Shown here: positions 1-11,110 of the stretch, one piece after another
How positions within the stretch are numbered: position 1 is the first letter of the stretch
How the letters are laid out: each line of letters opens with the position of its first letter
Assembly (NCBI GenBank): GCA_000333855.2
Contig: CM007319.1
Location: forward strand, 1,304,361-1,365,537
From: Endotrypanum monterogeii
Lineage: Eukaryota; Euglenozoa; Kinetoplastea; Trypanosomatida; Trypanosomatidae
DNA: 61,177 nucleotides
Direction of reading: 5' to 3'
Notes under the pieces: model-generated
Seen by the model: only the letters and a program-made list of their open reading frames with translations
The model's database searches: none
Told to the model about the DNA's origin: nothing
Position numbers and translations under genes: made by a program

Positions 1-123
1 AAGGGTAAGAAGTAATAGTGTAGTAGGAGAGACGGTAAACGGAAAGTAGAGACGGACGGACGGTTAGTAATAGTAGGCGGCGATACGTCAGACGACGTAC
101 TATATAATAGTATATAGTATATA

Positions 124-124
<1 letters not shown>
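1..124. other. Scaffold edge with abnormal composition
   Basis: The first ~120 bases are low-complexity G/A/T-rich sequence with repeated GACGGA and TAGTA-like words that run into a TA microsatellite. They resemble nothing else in the window. This looks like error-prone sequence where assembly stopped in a simple repeat, not biology. Confidence 0.45.

Positions 125-159
<35 letters not shown>
125..159. repeat. (TA)n microsatellite
   Basis: Uninterrupted TA dinucleotide run at the left scaffold edge, followed directly by A9. Its YIYIYI-type translations should not be taken as protein. Confidence 0.95.
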
Positions 160-163
<4 letters not shown>

Positions 164-603
164 AAAAAAGTGTACATCCAGCGATCCCCTCGATCTCAAA
201 TGAGAAGGGTTGTGTGCTCTGTAAAGCAGCTTCGGAGCGACCCAGTAGTGCAACTGTGGGAGCCAAAACATAGATATATTTTCACTGGAATGTCCAGCAG
301 TTGGGTAGCAGAGGGGGGGTGGCGGAGAAAATTGGAGAGACGGGAAAGAAGGCAAGAGAGCTGATTGCTGCGGACAGAGCAAATGAGATTGAGATACAAA
401 AACAAAGGAGGTGTACCCGAAAAAAAAAAAACCTCCGAAAAGATAGAAAAGCCAAAGAGTCTGATCCAGATGGCCCGGACCAAGACGGTGGAAACAACTT
501 AAAAAGGAGTTAAGGGGAAAAAAGAAAAAAAAGCATCAGGGAAAAGGTAGACCTACCTCCAGGAAAGTAAAAATAAAGGAATGCGCACAGAGACTCAGAT
601 GAT

Positions 604-627
604 TATATATATATATATATATATATA
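604..627. repeat. (TA)n microsatellite
   Basis: Perfect TA run of about 24 bases in the gene-free left region. Confidence 0.95.
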
Positions 628-1943
628 CACGAGAGGATAGAACATGATCACGGGACGATGTTCCTTCCCTCCCTCAGCCCCTCGAAGGTGAAAAAAAAAA
701 CATACAGGCGCATGCAAAGTAAGGAAACGAAAAGGCATGCCTAGGAGGGGATGATAGGGGAATGCGAGACAAAAGGTTTCCTTTGCGTGCCGTTGAACGT
801 ACTCGCGGGGGTACTCATTGCTTAGCGCTCTTCAAATATATTCGCCACAGAGAGAGAGGAGCGATGTTGCAAAGCGGAACGCGCTGTGAGCACCCCTGTG
901 TATGAACGCCAGCTTTTTTTTTTTGGAGCGGAAGGGGAGGGTCGTATTGCATTCATTAGCGGATACACATACGCACAAAAAAATGCTGGCTTCAGAGACG
1001 ACGAGAGCGGCAAGTGCGCGTATGCAAGAGTATCGAAGTGCAAGAACCACAAGAGGAGCGAGGGAGGAGAAATGGACTGACGAAGAAAGCTACCCAGGCG
1101 AGACGAGAACACAAAAATCAAACCGGTATACTGAAATATAGCGGTGTATGAGAGAAGTGTTTCCCTAAAAGTGGAAGGGAATGCTCACTGCGAAGCAACT
1201 ATCAACGCCAAGTAGAAGGCTAAAAGAAGACTCTCATTGAGGGGGAAGGGAGAAAACATTGAGGTCAATATATCTCAGGGCTCTCAACATAACAAAAAAA
1301 AGGAGAAAAGGTGTGGTATGCGGGGAGAGTGAGGATGCTAAGAAAGGCGTACAGGACTGTACACATATGAACATGGAGAAAACATGCACAAACACAAACA
1401 AACACAAATACACACACACACACGCACATCATCATCATTGGAGTGAGGTTGATCGAATACAGGGGAATTGGTAACAAAAAAAACAAAGAAAACATATATA
1501 CACGTACACATGTACAATATACAGTTGGCATTGACTCGCACGTATCTACACTTTCTGCTAGCCCTCTTGTCGATCTTCATTCACAAGAGGGAGGCCATTA
1601 ACAGAAATGCGAAAAGAGAAGAGGACACTGAAGTGTTGCGCAGATCACAAATATGTACTGTCATTCGTCGTTAAAATAAAGAGGCACGCCAAGCAGAGAG
1701 CGGGGAGGGGCAGTGGATGGTAGAGGGGTGCAGCCTTCCTTCACACCAAAGACAGCCTACCCTTTCTTTTTCTGTACCTCCAAGAAGCTTTTCGGTGCGT
1801 GGAGTCCTTATGTGCTCTCAAGCATCGCAAAGAGGCAATGTAGAGGAGGAAAAGAGGGGATCGGCAGTTACAGTGGACGCTGGACATGTTGCTGCACAAG
1901 CGCATGTCAACGTTGCGACCGCGCTCACCTCGAAATAAAATGC

Positions 1944-1966
1944 TATATATATATATATATATATAT
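1944..1966. repeat. (TA)n microsatellite
   Basis: Perfect TA run of about 23 bases in the gene-free left region. Confidence 0.95.
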
Positions 1967-3646
1967 CACGAGGACTCAAAAACAAAATATTGCGCAGCGA
2001 ACAGTCGACACCTACATTCAAATGTAGGCAAAAGTCAAGGATTCGCCTGAACACGAATTCAGAAAGCGTAGTCCAAGATCACCCCAAGGGCAGGAGCAGC
2101 TGCAGCGTCGGGAGGTGGGAGATGGGGGCGAAAGCGTTTTAAAAGTCGCATGAGTCCCCCAGGGTAGACGCGCGAGACGACGAGAGTTTCGGAGCTAAAG
2201 CATAAAAAGAGGGGGAGACAGAGGAGGGCTACCGTGACAACATCCATGAGGAGTACCAAGTTCGCATTTCGTGTCGTACCCGCTACCTCTCCTGGACTTC
2301 ACCAATGCTTGTCTACTGAAAAATTCGTAGCCGTTAGCAGCATAACAGCAAGAAGAAACTTCTTTTCATACTGCCATAGGGTCGCGTGGCTCAACGCCAT
2401 CATCTACAAGTACCACAGCCAGGGTCATCTCGGCAAACAACAAAGCAGCCCCCCAAAAAAAATCGCCATAGAAACATCTGATTATATTGACGGAGCATCG
2501 CTCTTCTCGCCTCCCCCTCCCCCCTAATCCCATCGCTCCCTGTCCCGTAGGTCAATTTTGACGGTCACTTTCACAACATTGGCTATCACGCGTTGCATCG
2601 CTTCGGCCCCCCCCGCTCCCTCCGCACTATGTGGTGAGTACCTAATCTTGCCACCGCAGGAGGTGTCTCAGGATCGGAGGGGGGAGGTGGGTAGAAGTGA
2701 GTCCAACTATCCCCCAAAGCGAGTAATTAACACAAGATGACACACTTTTTGATTTTTATTTTGGAGGAGGGAGGCGTACCCTTCCTTCCCGCCCCCCACC
2801 AGAGTCCTACCCTTACACGCATAGCAAAGGGCGGGGCCGCTGATGGGAAGCGAAAAAAATTCAGCAATCACCTCATCAAAGTAAGCATATACATATATAT
2901 GTTAGATCACACACAAACACTTAAGGAGCAGAACAACGACGAAAGATTTGGCAACGACGTGAACAAACAAAAAGAAGGTAAATGCACGGTAGCATGCAGA
3001 AAAAAGAAATCTATTTTTGTTTCTTATCCTAGAATCGAAACACTCGAAAAAAACCTGATCTCTGCATACTGACGAAGAAAAAAAAAAAGAAATGCAAGAC
3101 TGGAGAAGAGCTCCTGCAAAAAGGGTGCGACAAACACTTCGGCAGGGACATACACCAGTTCCTCTTTTTTTTCCAAATTCACGACATTCTTTTCCTTATT
3201 CCTATGACTGCGAGCGTGCAACGTTGAGCACAAAAAAAAAAAACGTACTTACATACATGAAGCAGTAAACATATAGGTGAAAAAAAAAAACTGCGAAATC
3301 AAAAAAAATCAAATTAATGAGAAGGCATCGTCATGAAAGACATGGAACAAAAAAAGACAGAGAAAATAGAGATTATGGGGTAAAAAAAAATCAGCAAGAG
3401 GCATGAAGAAGCATATATGAATCCTTTTTTTTTACTACAGAAAGATGCGGAAAATGCATATAATTGGGATTGCGCTCACACAAAAAAGGGAAAAAAATAG
3501 ATGCATATATTCGAGAACGTTGATAGAAAGATAACCTTGTGGGTGAGGCCGGGGGAGTCGATGTGCAAGAGAAGCGTTGACAGGTATCAATTCAAGAGCG
3601 CGCGCTGAGTGTCGCTCATACCCAGGTAAACACACACATGCACATA

Positions 3647-3680
3647 TACATATACAAACACATATGTGTTTGTATATGTA
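3647..3680. repeat. 34-bp perfect palindrome
   Basis: The two 17-base arms are exact reverse complements with no spacer, centred between 3663 and 3664 on ACAT/ATGT. Unlike the other palindromes in this window it is not a pure dinucleotide run: the arms hold ATATAC, AAACAC and their complements, so replication slippage explains it less easily. It could extrude as a cruciform or fold as an RNA hairpin. Confidence 0.9.
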
Positions 3681-4014
3681 CGTTGGCTCAGTCTAAAAAT
3701 AGATTCTTCTTTTTTTTTCTTTTTGCCCCTCCCTTCGGCTTTTATTTATCGAACGGGTGCTCAGAGGATGAGCGGCTTTCTTTAATCCAACTCCAGGATT
3801 GTTCCAGAGCCGGATCTACATCGCCCCCTCGACAACAGAAAATCTTGGAGAAGCAAGTTGAGAGAAAGACACATAATAATAACCTCAGCGGGTGTACTTA
3901 ACAGTTGCAGGGGGACCAAAATAAAAAACATAAAAATATGAAGGAGCAAGTCCGTTGGGTTGGTGGAGATCACGTGTGGGAAGAAGAAAAACTTTATGAG
4001 GTGAAAATCAAAGC

Positions 4015-4041
4015 ATACACACACACACACACACACACACA
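4015..4041. repeat. (CA)n microsatellite
   Basis: Perfect AC dinucleotide run of about 27 bases, followed by G-rich sequence. Confidence 0.95.
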
Positions 4042-7000
4042 AGCACTTGGGGGTAGGGGGGTAGGGGGAGGAGGAGAAGGAAAAAAACAAGATTTTTTGA
4101 AGGCAGAAAACAATACGAAGGGTCGATAGTTTTCAACCAGGGATACAAATCACAAAAAAACAAAAAAATGCGAGTATTTTAGAGCACGGTGAGCACATCG
4201 CAGCACTGAGTCACGCAAAGGGGGGAGGGGCGGATGCAACATAGAGGAGGTGGAGGGATTGATGGATACATGCATGGTGGTGCCAATAATGTAGAACAAG
4301 CAGGAAAAACACGAAAAAGAGATCTGAGAGTGACCAACAAGATGGAATTAGTTTCGAGCGTTGTCGGACTTTTTTTCGTGTGATGGTGCTGCAGGGAGGC
4401 TCACATCAGGGAGGGGGGGGTGAGTTGAGAGCAAACGCCTAGGAGACGGGAGCAGCGGGGTTCCGGAGTTACGGATCATAGGGAGGGTGTAAGTGAAAGC
4501 AACACCGCGATCACCCGGAAATAACACACAGACACAAACAGCAAGTTGTAGTATATATTTTCTGGCTTGTCATCCTGAGGGTTTAGAATCCAAAAAAAAA
4601 CACCTTGAGGTATGCGCACGCCATCACACTTCATTTCTCCCTCCACTTGTTGCGCTATGAGCACGAGCCGGGTCGCACAGGAGAAATCCACCGGCCACCG
4701 TATCGGCTCGCCCATCGTGAGGATAAAAGGGGGTGGGTGAAGAACGTGCCGGATGTGCTCGGACGAGAAACCTGACATGCAACGGGTCAGACCCAGCCAT
4801 TGCCACTGCAGGCGCGCGTGCACCCGGGAAAGTGGGGGGGCGCTATACCCTCCCCCCATTCGCTCTTGTCACCCCTCACCCTGACGTCTGATGTGCGTGG
4901 CCAATGGTTGTTGCACCTGTACCTCGGCGCCGCTGACCTCATGCGGCGTCCCGCCTGCGCGTGGAGGGATGTAGTGATAAAAGACCAGTGGACTGGACTT
5001 CAGCGACAGCCTCAATCTTGTCACAGCACATCACTCCACCGAAACGCAAATTCAAAATCCAGAAAAAGACTCGTAAAGAACTGGGCAACAAGAATCTGTT
5101 GTCGTGGTATAAGGCGCGCACGCTTGTGGCTCCGCCGAACAACTACTCGCATCGTTATTAAAGCCCTTGGGCCATCATTTTTTTTTTTGCTGAGTATTAA
5201 GTGCTAGAGTTGGTCTCCCTGGACATTATATTACAAAGTGCATCCGCTTCTTTCCCCTTCAGCCTTCACCGGTACGGAGGAGAGATCACTAAGTTTGGGG
5301 ATGCACTTGCAACCAATGCGTAACACAGACATCTTCGTCGCTGTACGTCCATATGGTACTTTTCTTCCAGCGTTTCAGCAGTAACCTGTTTGAGTAGGAT
5401 CCGTGTGGCGACAATAAAGCTGCAACAGCATTTACGGGTTTTTTTTTGAAAGAAATAGCCCGAAAAAAAAAAACATAAAAAGCGAATTACGAAGAGGAGG
5501 GTAGAGGGGAATCTGAGGTTAAGTCTAGAAAAGAGGAGCAATATAAAGTCACCTAATTTTTTTTTAAAGTAGGCGAAAAAAAAAACACAAGTTGTATTAT
5601 CAGCAAGAACAAAAAAGACAAGAACAGAAAACATAGTTAAATAGAAAAGGTATGCGAACTTGAGCGGGAAGAACGCATTGCAATACCCTGTTGTTGCTCC
5701 AGCTTTAATTTGGCAGACCAAATTCCTTTTGATGCACTTCTTTTGATACCCCGCAGGAGGCAGTATTCAAACCTTTTTTTTTTACTTAATCAAATCAATA
5801 TCCTTTTTCTTTCTTTCTTATCCACTAGCACCCTATTGTGCATGTGCTTTGTGTGAGCTGGTGTGCTTAGACGGAGGAAAAGCGTGTACCCTACAGAGAA
5901 TCACCCAGTGAGATGAAGCTACAAGAATAAAAACTTTAAAAAGCACAGAGACGCTCCAACGCTCACTGATCACAGAGGTATACAAACACATACACACACA
6001 AGTAATAAGATCCGCACCCCTAAGGTCCAAGGACACGAAACTGAAGAGCCACGATCATGTGCGCACGTGGAGGAGGATTGTCTGTTTTGAAGTACTATTA
6101 TTATTGCATTGTATGGGATCCGTTCATTAAAAAGGGAAAAAGGAGGGCGAAATAATAAAGTGCAGGAGAGGGCGAATCGCCTTCTGTTTTTATCGTCTGC
6201 ACTCCCTCTTCCCCCCTCCAGGAAAACCTAGGTGAGGGGGGGGGGGGGAGGGAGGAGGAAGAGGGAGAAGTCGAAGTAAATGCGAAGGAACGATATTGTC
6301 CAGAGGAAGGAGGGGAACAACATTCACGGTGAAAAAAAAAAGGAAACAGAATCAGTTAGTTGGGCTAGGGAAAAAGCTAAAGGAAAAAGGGCAGGTAGCT
6401 CTAGTGTAGTTCGAAGTGTAAGGAGGGTGGAGGTGATCAGTATAGACACAATCGCTCTCTCTTAGACAAAGGAAAAAAGGCGAGAGAATGCATACAGCAG
6501 GGTTGTGTCTGGGAGGGAGGTGAATAAACCAAAAATGCGTGTATGAAGAAATGACTGCGACAGCATTTTTTTTTTTTTTTTCTATCGGAGTGAAGACACG
6601 CGCACACACGAGGTGGAAAAAAAAAAATCGTAAGCGATAGTTGAAAAAAAAGGAGAAAAAGATACACTTCGTCGCTGTTCACGCATCGATCAGAGAATGA
6701 AGACAGAAATAGATGAAAGGAGATAGCACAGAATGAGAGGACGAAGTCTTGTAATGCAGGAAAGCCCAGGAGATGGGTTCCGGTGAAATATAGGCCAACA
6801 GGCGACGTTGCAAAAAAAAAAAATGAAGGAAAAGCGTAAACAAGGGACCATTTGAACACCAATGTCCAAAAAAAAAAAACCTCATATATACACCTCCTTA
6901 TAAAAGGAAAAAGAAAGGTTGAAGTGAGAAAGACATACAAGACTCAACTTATCCAGCCAAATCACCCCTCCCTCAACGGCCAAGAACCAGAAAGAGGAAG

Positions 7001-8219
7001 AACGAGAAAACGGTTTATAGAAAAAAGGCTCAGCGGGAACAAACAACAGAACAACTACAAGAAGAAAAAAAGATGTCCTGTTTTTTTTTTAATGTTCAGC
7101 GAAGGCTGTGCGAGGGTCCCGACTTAAAGGAAACAGTCCAGAGGAGGGAGGGGGAGGAGGGGCTGCTTATGAGGTCAATAGAGAAGCCACACGGTAAAGC
7201 CTGTACAAAGAAAAAGCTGTTGTGGATACTTCACGTAGTTTCAACATTCTCGGTTGTATCTATTCACGTGTTTTTTCTCCCAACTTGTTTTCAGTGTATG
7301 CCTTCAAAATGCTTTGGCTGCTTAGCTGCGTGTGATATGTATAGGTCGCTTCGTTCTGGGGTTCGCTCACCTCAATGATTCCACTGCTAATGGCCAACAT
7401 CGTAACTGCTTCACCACACCAAACCTGTCAAGGACACACACACACACACACACACTTCACTTGTCAGAGGAATTCAGTCAATGAATCAATAGAATAAGAG
7501 AAAACAACAGCAAAAAAAAACAAGAAAAGAGACACATCGGTAAACACTTTTGTCCCAAGTACGCGCAGTTTCATGTGTATATGTATGTGTATGTGTGTGT
7601 GTGGAGAGAGGGGGAGGAAGGGGGGCCGCAGAATTCCCCTAGAGCGGCTACGTTCACTTCAACAACGTGTTTTTTTTTGTTTGTTTGCTTGATATACTCT
7701 TTTTTTCTTTACAGTTGCCCTTTCCTTATTTTCTGGTTCAATACTGGAGGCAGGGAGGGAGGGGTGACTACAGGAAATCGTTTGGGACATTTTTAGCCAA
7801 GGTATGAAGCAGGTTATCATGAGGTCGAAAAAAAAAATTCACACTTACACTTCGACAGTTGCAATGCTGTAGTTGGACTATACGGAAGAGGAGGAATTCA
7901 ATGGAGAGGGTTGCCACGTGCAGTCTAGTCGGCACACCCTAATCCATTGCAGGGGAGAGTCAAGTGACTGCGGCGTTTTGCACAGTGAGAAACACCCAAA
8001 CGAGAGGGGAGAGGGCAGAAAAGCTAAAGACAAGAGATGCGCATTGTATTTGATCGGCTGGTACATCTGAGAGAAGCTCAGTCAAAAAAAAAAAACATGC
8101 TCTGTGTCCCGTAGCAACCCATGCGTACCCACTCTCTCTCCCTCTCAACCCCTGGCTCCTGCTACTCCAGTAATGTGTAGGAACGAGAGTGCAGCAAGAA
8201 GATATTAGAGCAACAGCCT

Positions 8220-8245
8220 TATATATATATATATATATATATATA
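8220..8245. repeat. (TA)n microsatellite
   Basis: Perfect TA run of about 26 bases in the gene-free left region. Confidence 0.95.
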
Positions 8246-9513
8246 CATGAATAGGAGCATCTATTGGGACGTGAAAAAAACTCACTGCACAAGAGAAGCA
8301 AATGGAACAGTTTCCACTCACACCGAAGATGTGCATGATGAGTCCTTTTTTTTGGTGTTGCGTCCATCGCTGAACAGAGTGCCTGGGGGCGAAGCGGAGA
8401 GGGGGGGGGAGGGAGGGAGGTGTGACTGTCAGGTGAAAAAAAAACGCATCAATGTATAGATGTCACATACTCATGAAAATTGGGACAAAATAGAAGAAAA
8501 ATGGAGGCAAGAAAAAGCCGCCAGCTAACAGGGGAGGGACAGGTGTGCTAGCCTTCAGCTTTTGTGTGGCTTGAGAAAAAGAGGGGAGGTAGGGGGGGGG
8601 CACACGGACTGTAGCTTAAGGAGGTGACACATAGTTGACACCAAAAACTCGAGTGCAACACACGCATCAATAAAATATATAATTTCCATGTCTGTTTGAT
8701 GGGTGAGGAAGTAAGGGGACAGAGGTCTCCCCTATTCTTCTCTCGGCTCTCCTCAAAACTCTTCGTATCAGGGTTATCGAGAAGTTGAAAGCAGTAGAGA
8801 CTGTCGCGATGAGTGCGTCTTAGTCAGCATCCGTGCCGCTGGCCTGATGCAGACAATCAAAAAAAAAATTCAGATAGAGATATTTAGATTAATGAGTTAG
8901 AGTCAACCAAAAGGGAGGTGGGGGACTTTGCTGGAGGGAAGAAAAGAGGGGGGGGGAGAAGCAAAAAAAACAAAAAATCGTAAACGCACTACAAAAAAAA
9001 CGACAAGTATAGAGTCGAGAAGAGAAATAAATACAGACGCACATACAAACCACCAACGCCAGCGCTCTAAGGAGGAAGCACATGAAAAAAAAAAGGACGA
9101 GCACGAAAGAATCGGGGGAAAACGTACGACAAAAAAACTAAGGGAGCAGATGAGGGAAATCAACAGCCCAAGTGGGTTCGAAAAAAAAATAATGCACTCT
9201 TAGGTAAACGGAGACGCGTCATGGTTGCGTTGAAAGGAGATACCAGCTGTTTTTTGCTTGCAAGAGTACCCGAAACACAAAGCCTGATCACAACGCCCAC
9301 CGCAACGTTCACTAAGTGGGGGGGGGGGGAGAAAAAAAAAAAAGATGCCGTGGATGAGTACAGTAAAAGTAGACATGCGGGCCTGTATTTGTACACCAAC
9401 CTCACATACAAACATGAGGCTAAAAATGTTTTAAAAACCGAAAACACAAGAACAGAAAACCATCTTACAATATGGGATGGAAAATTGAATATAAATATAG
9501 CTATTGCATATAC

Positions 9514-9547
9514 ACACACATATATATATATATATATATATGTGTGT
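9514..9547. repeat. Composite (CA)(TA)(TG) palindrome
   Basis: A 20-base TA core (9521-9540) is flanked by CACACA on the left and TGTGTG on the right, giving a 34-base perfect palindrome. Adjacent complementary dinucleotide runs explain it. Confidence 0.9.
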
Positions 9548-11110
9548 ATGTAGAACGAAGGGGACGACAGTTGGGCAGAGTGTATTCAAAAATTTACAAT
9601 TTTCTTTTATCGACTTCTTGTGTCTCTGGCCCTAGAAGAGCAGCTCTAACTTGGCTGCTCATCCATACACAGCTCGCTAGTACTGTTCACGTTTTTCCCG
9701 TCCCACCAATCCATCAGCAACTCCGTGTGTTGTTGTAATAGTGGAGATGCTGCCCTCCTACACAGCTCTGTGATCCAACGACTTGACTGTAAGAGGGGAG
9801 CCTAGTGACAGAAAAATAGGAATACATCTTGACTTCACACTGAAGATGCTTACATTAGCTGCTTCGTGTCTGAGAAGGTGTAGAATCGCAGGAAAGGAGA
9901 ACATTTGCGAAGTGGACACACACTCAGCGCCAGCACACTGCAGTCTGGAAAGAATAAAACAAGAGGGAAGAAATCAACGACAAAAGAACCAGTATCGAAA
10001 GCACCAGTAAAAAAAAAAAAAAAACGGAGAGGAAATTGTAGGTGAATAGTTCATTCTATTCATGTCGAAATAAAGTGATCACTGAGGGAGGAAGTATGTG
10101 TACATATACATGTTCATGTCAGGAGGTGTGTATGTGCACATCTCTGTTCCAGTCTGGTAATTCTTCCCACGTAGTCACACCTTCGTTTAGCATTGCTGTC
10201 CTTCCTGCGGTTGCACATCGATAGAAATCAATTCTCTCCACTTTTAGTGTTTGCGAAATGAAGGCGTGTAATGGCACGCAGACACACAAAAAAAAATACT
10301 TGGTCATAGGGTATAAATATATACGTACCAAAGTTATCTTTTTGTGTATGCGTGCGTGTGTAGACAACAGCCAAATCGATCCTCATTCTTTGCTCCTGTG
10401 TTGGCTGTGTACATCAGCTCACACACACTGATTGCATTAAGAAAAATAGAGGATGGATTGCACTTCTAGATACCGGAGCTTCCAATATAATTGCATTTTA
10501 AAATAATAATATTAAAAAAAACACTTCGAAATGACGAACACACCCTCACTCCATCGGATAAGGGATGAAGGAATAGTGAAAAACGAAAAAAAAAAACAAA
10601 AAAACATTGAAAAAAGAGAGTCGCTCTTTCTCGATTTGGCATCTTTACTTTTGTCACGTAACCCTCTTTTTTTTCAGTGTGTGTGTGTGTGTGCAAGTGT
10701 GTGTGTGTGGGTTTTCTACATAGTGAACCAGCGAGCAGCAGCAACAACAGAAAAAAAAAAGGGAAAACAGGTTCGTCTTTTTTTTCTTTAATTTGGGTGG
10801 CTACTCTTTTTCCCATTTTTTCTTTTGCTTCTTCAACAAGCGAGGATAGTTGATGAAGGGAATGGGGGCATCGGTAGAGAAATGAAGGAAAAAAACACAT
10901 TCCACAAATCTATATAGATGAGCATGAGGAACGCAAACATACAAACATACACACACAGAGAAAAAAAAAATACATTTAGACGTACGGGGACGTGTACACA
11001 GATGTATCTATATAGATATATCTTGGTTCCACCTCGAGCGTTATATGCTTACTTCACTCTTCTCGGAAAAAAACAGTCTGGCACTAGCTTCTGGCATGCT
11101 TACCAGACAG

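Larger units (their letters stand above)
1..11110. other. Gene-free left end, 11.1 kb, simple-repeat rich
   Basis: No reading frame here looks like a conserved protein; all are short and biased by homopolymers. The plus strand is purine-rich, with many A8-A12 and long G runs, so a transcript of the minus strand would be pyrimidine-rich, as expected of spacer downstream of the minus-strand genes. It holds TA tracts (125-159, 604-627, 1944-1966, 8220-8245), CA or TG tracts (about 1387-1427, 4015-4041, 7434-7456, 10676-10710) and two perfect palindromes (3647-3680, 9514-9547). A more GC-rich island lies at about 4600-5165. No tRNA B-box consensus, telomere repeat or transposase was found by eye. 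It may be a transcription termination region, a strand-switch region or a subtelomere; this is inference. Confidence 0.6.

Noticed and set aside
9170..9182. Possible tRNA B-box (GGGTTCGA)
   Set aside because: It is followed by A9 and has no A-box or acceptor-stem partner.
10466..10900. Minus-strand open frame of 144 codons
   Set aside because: Phe/Leu and His/Thr runs from poly-T and CA repeats; no protein-like composition.
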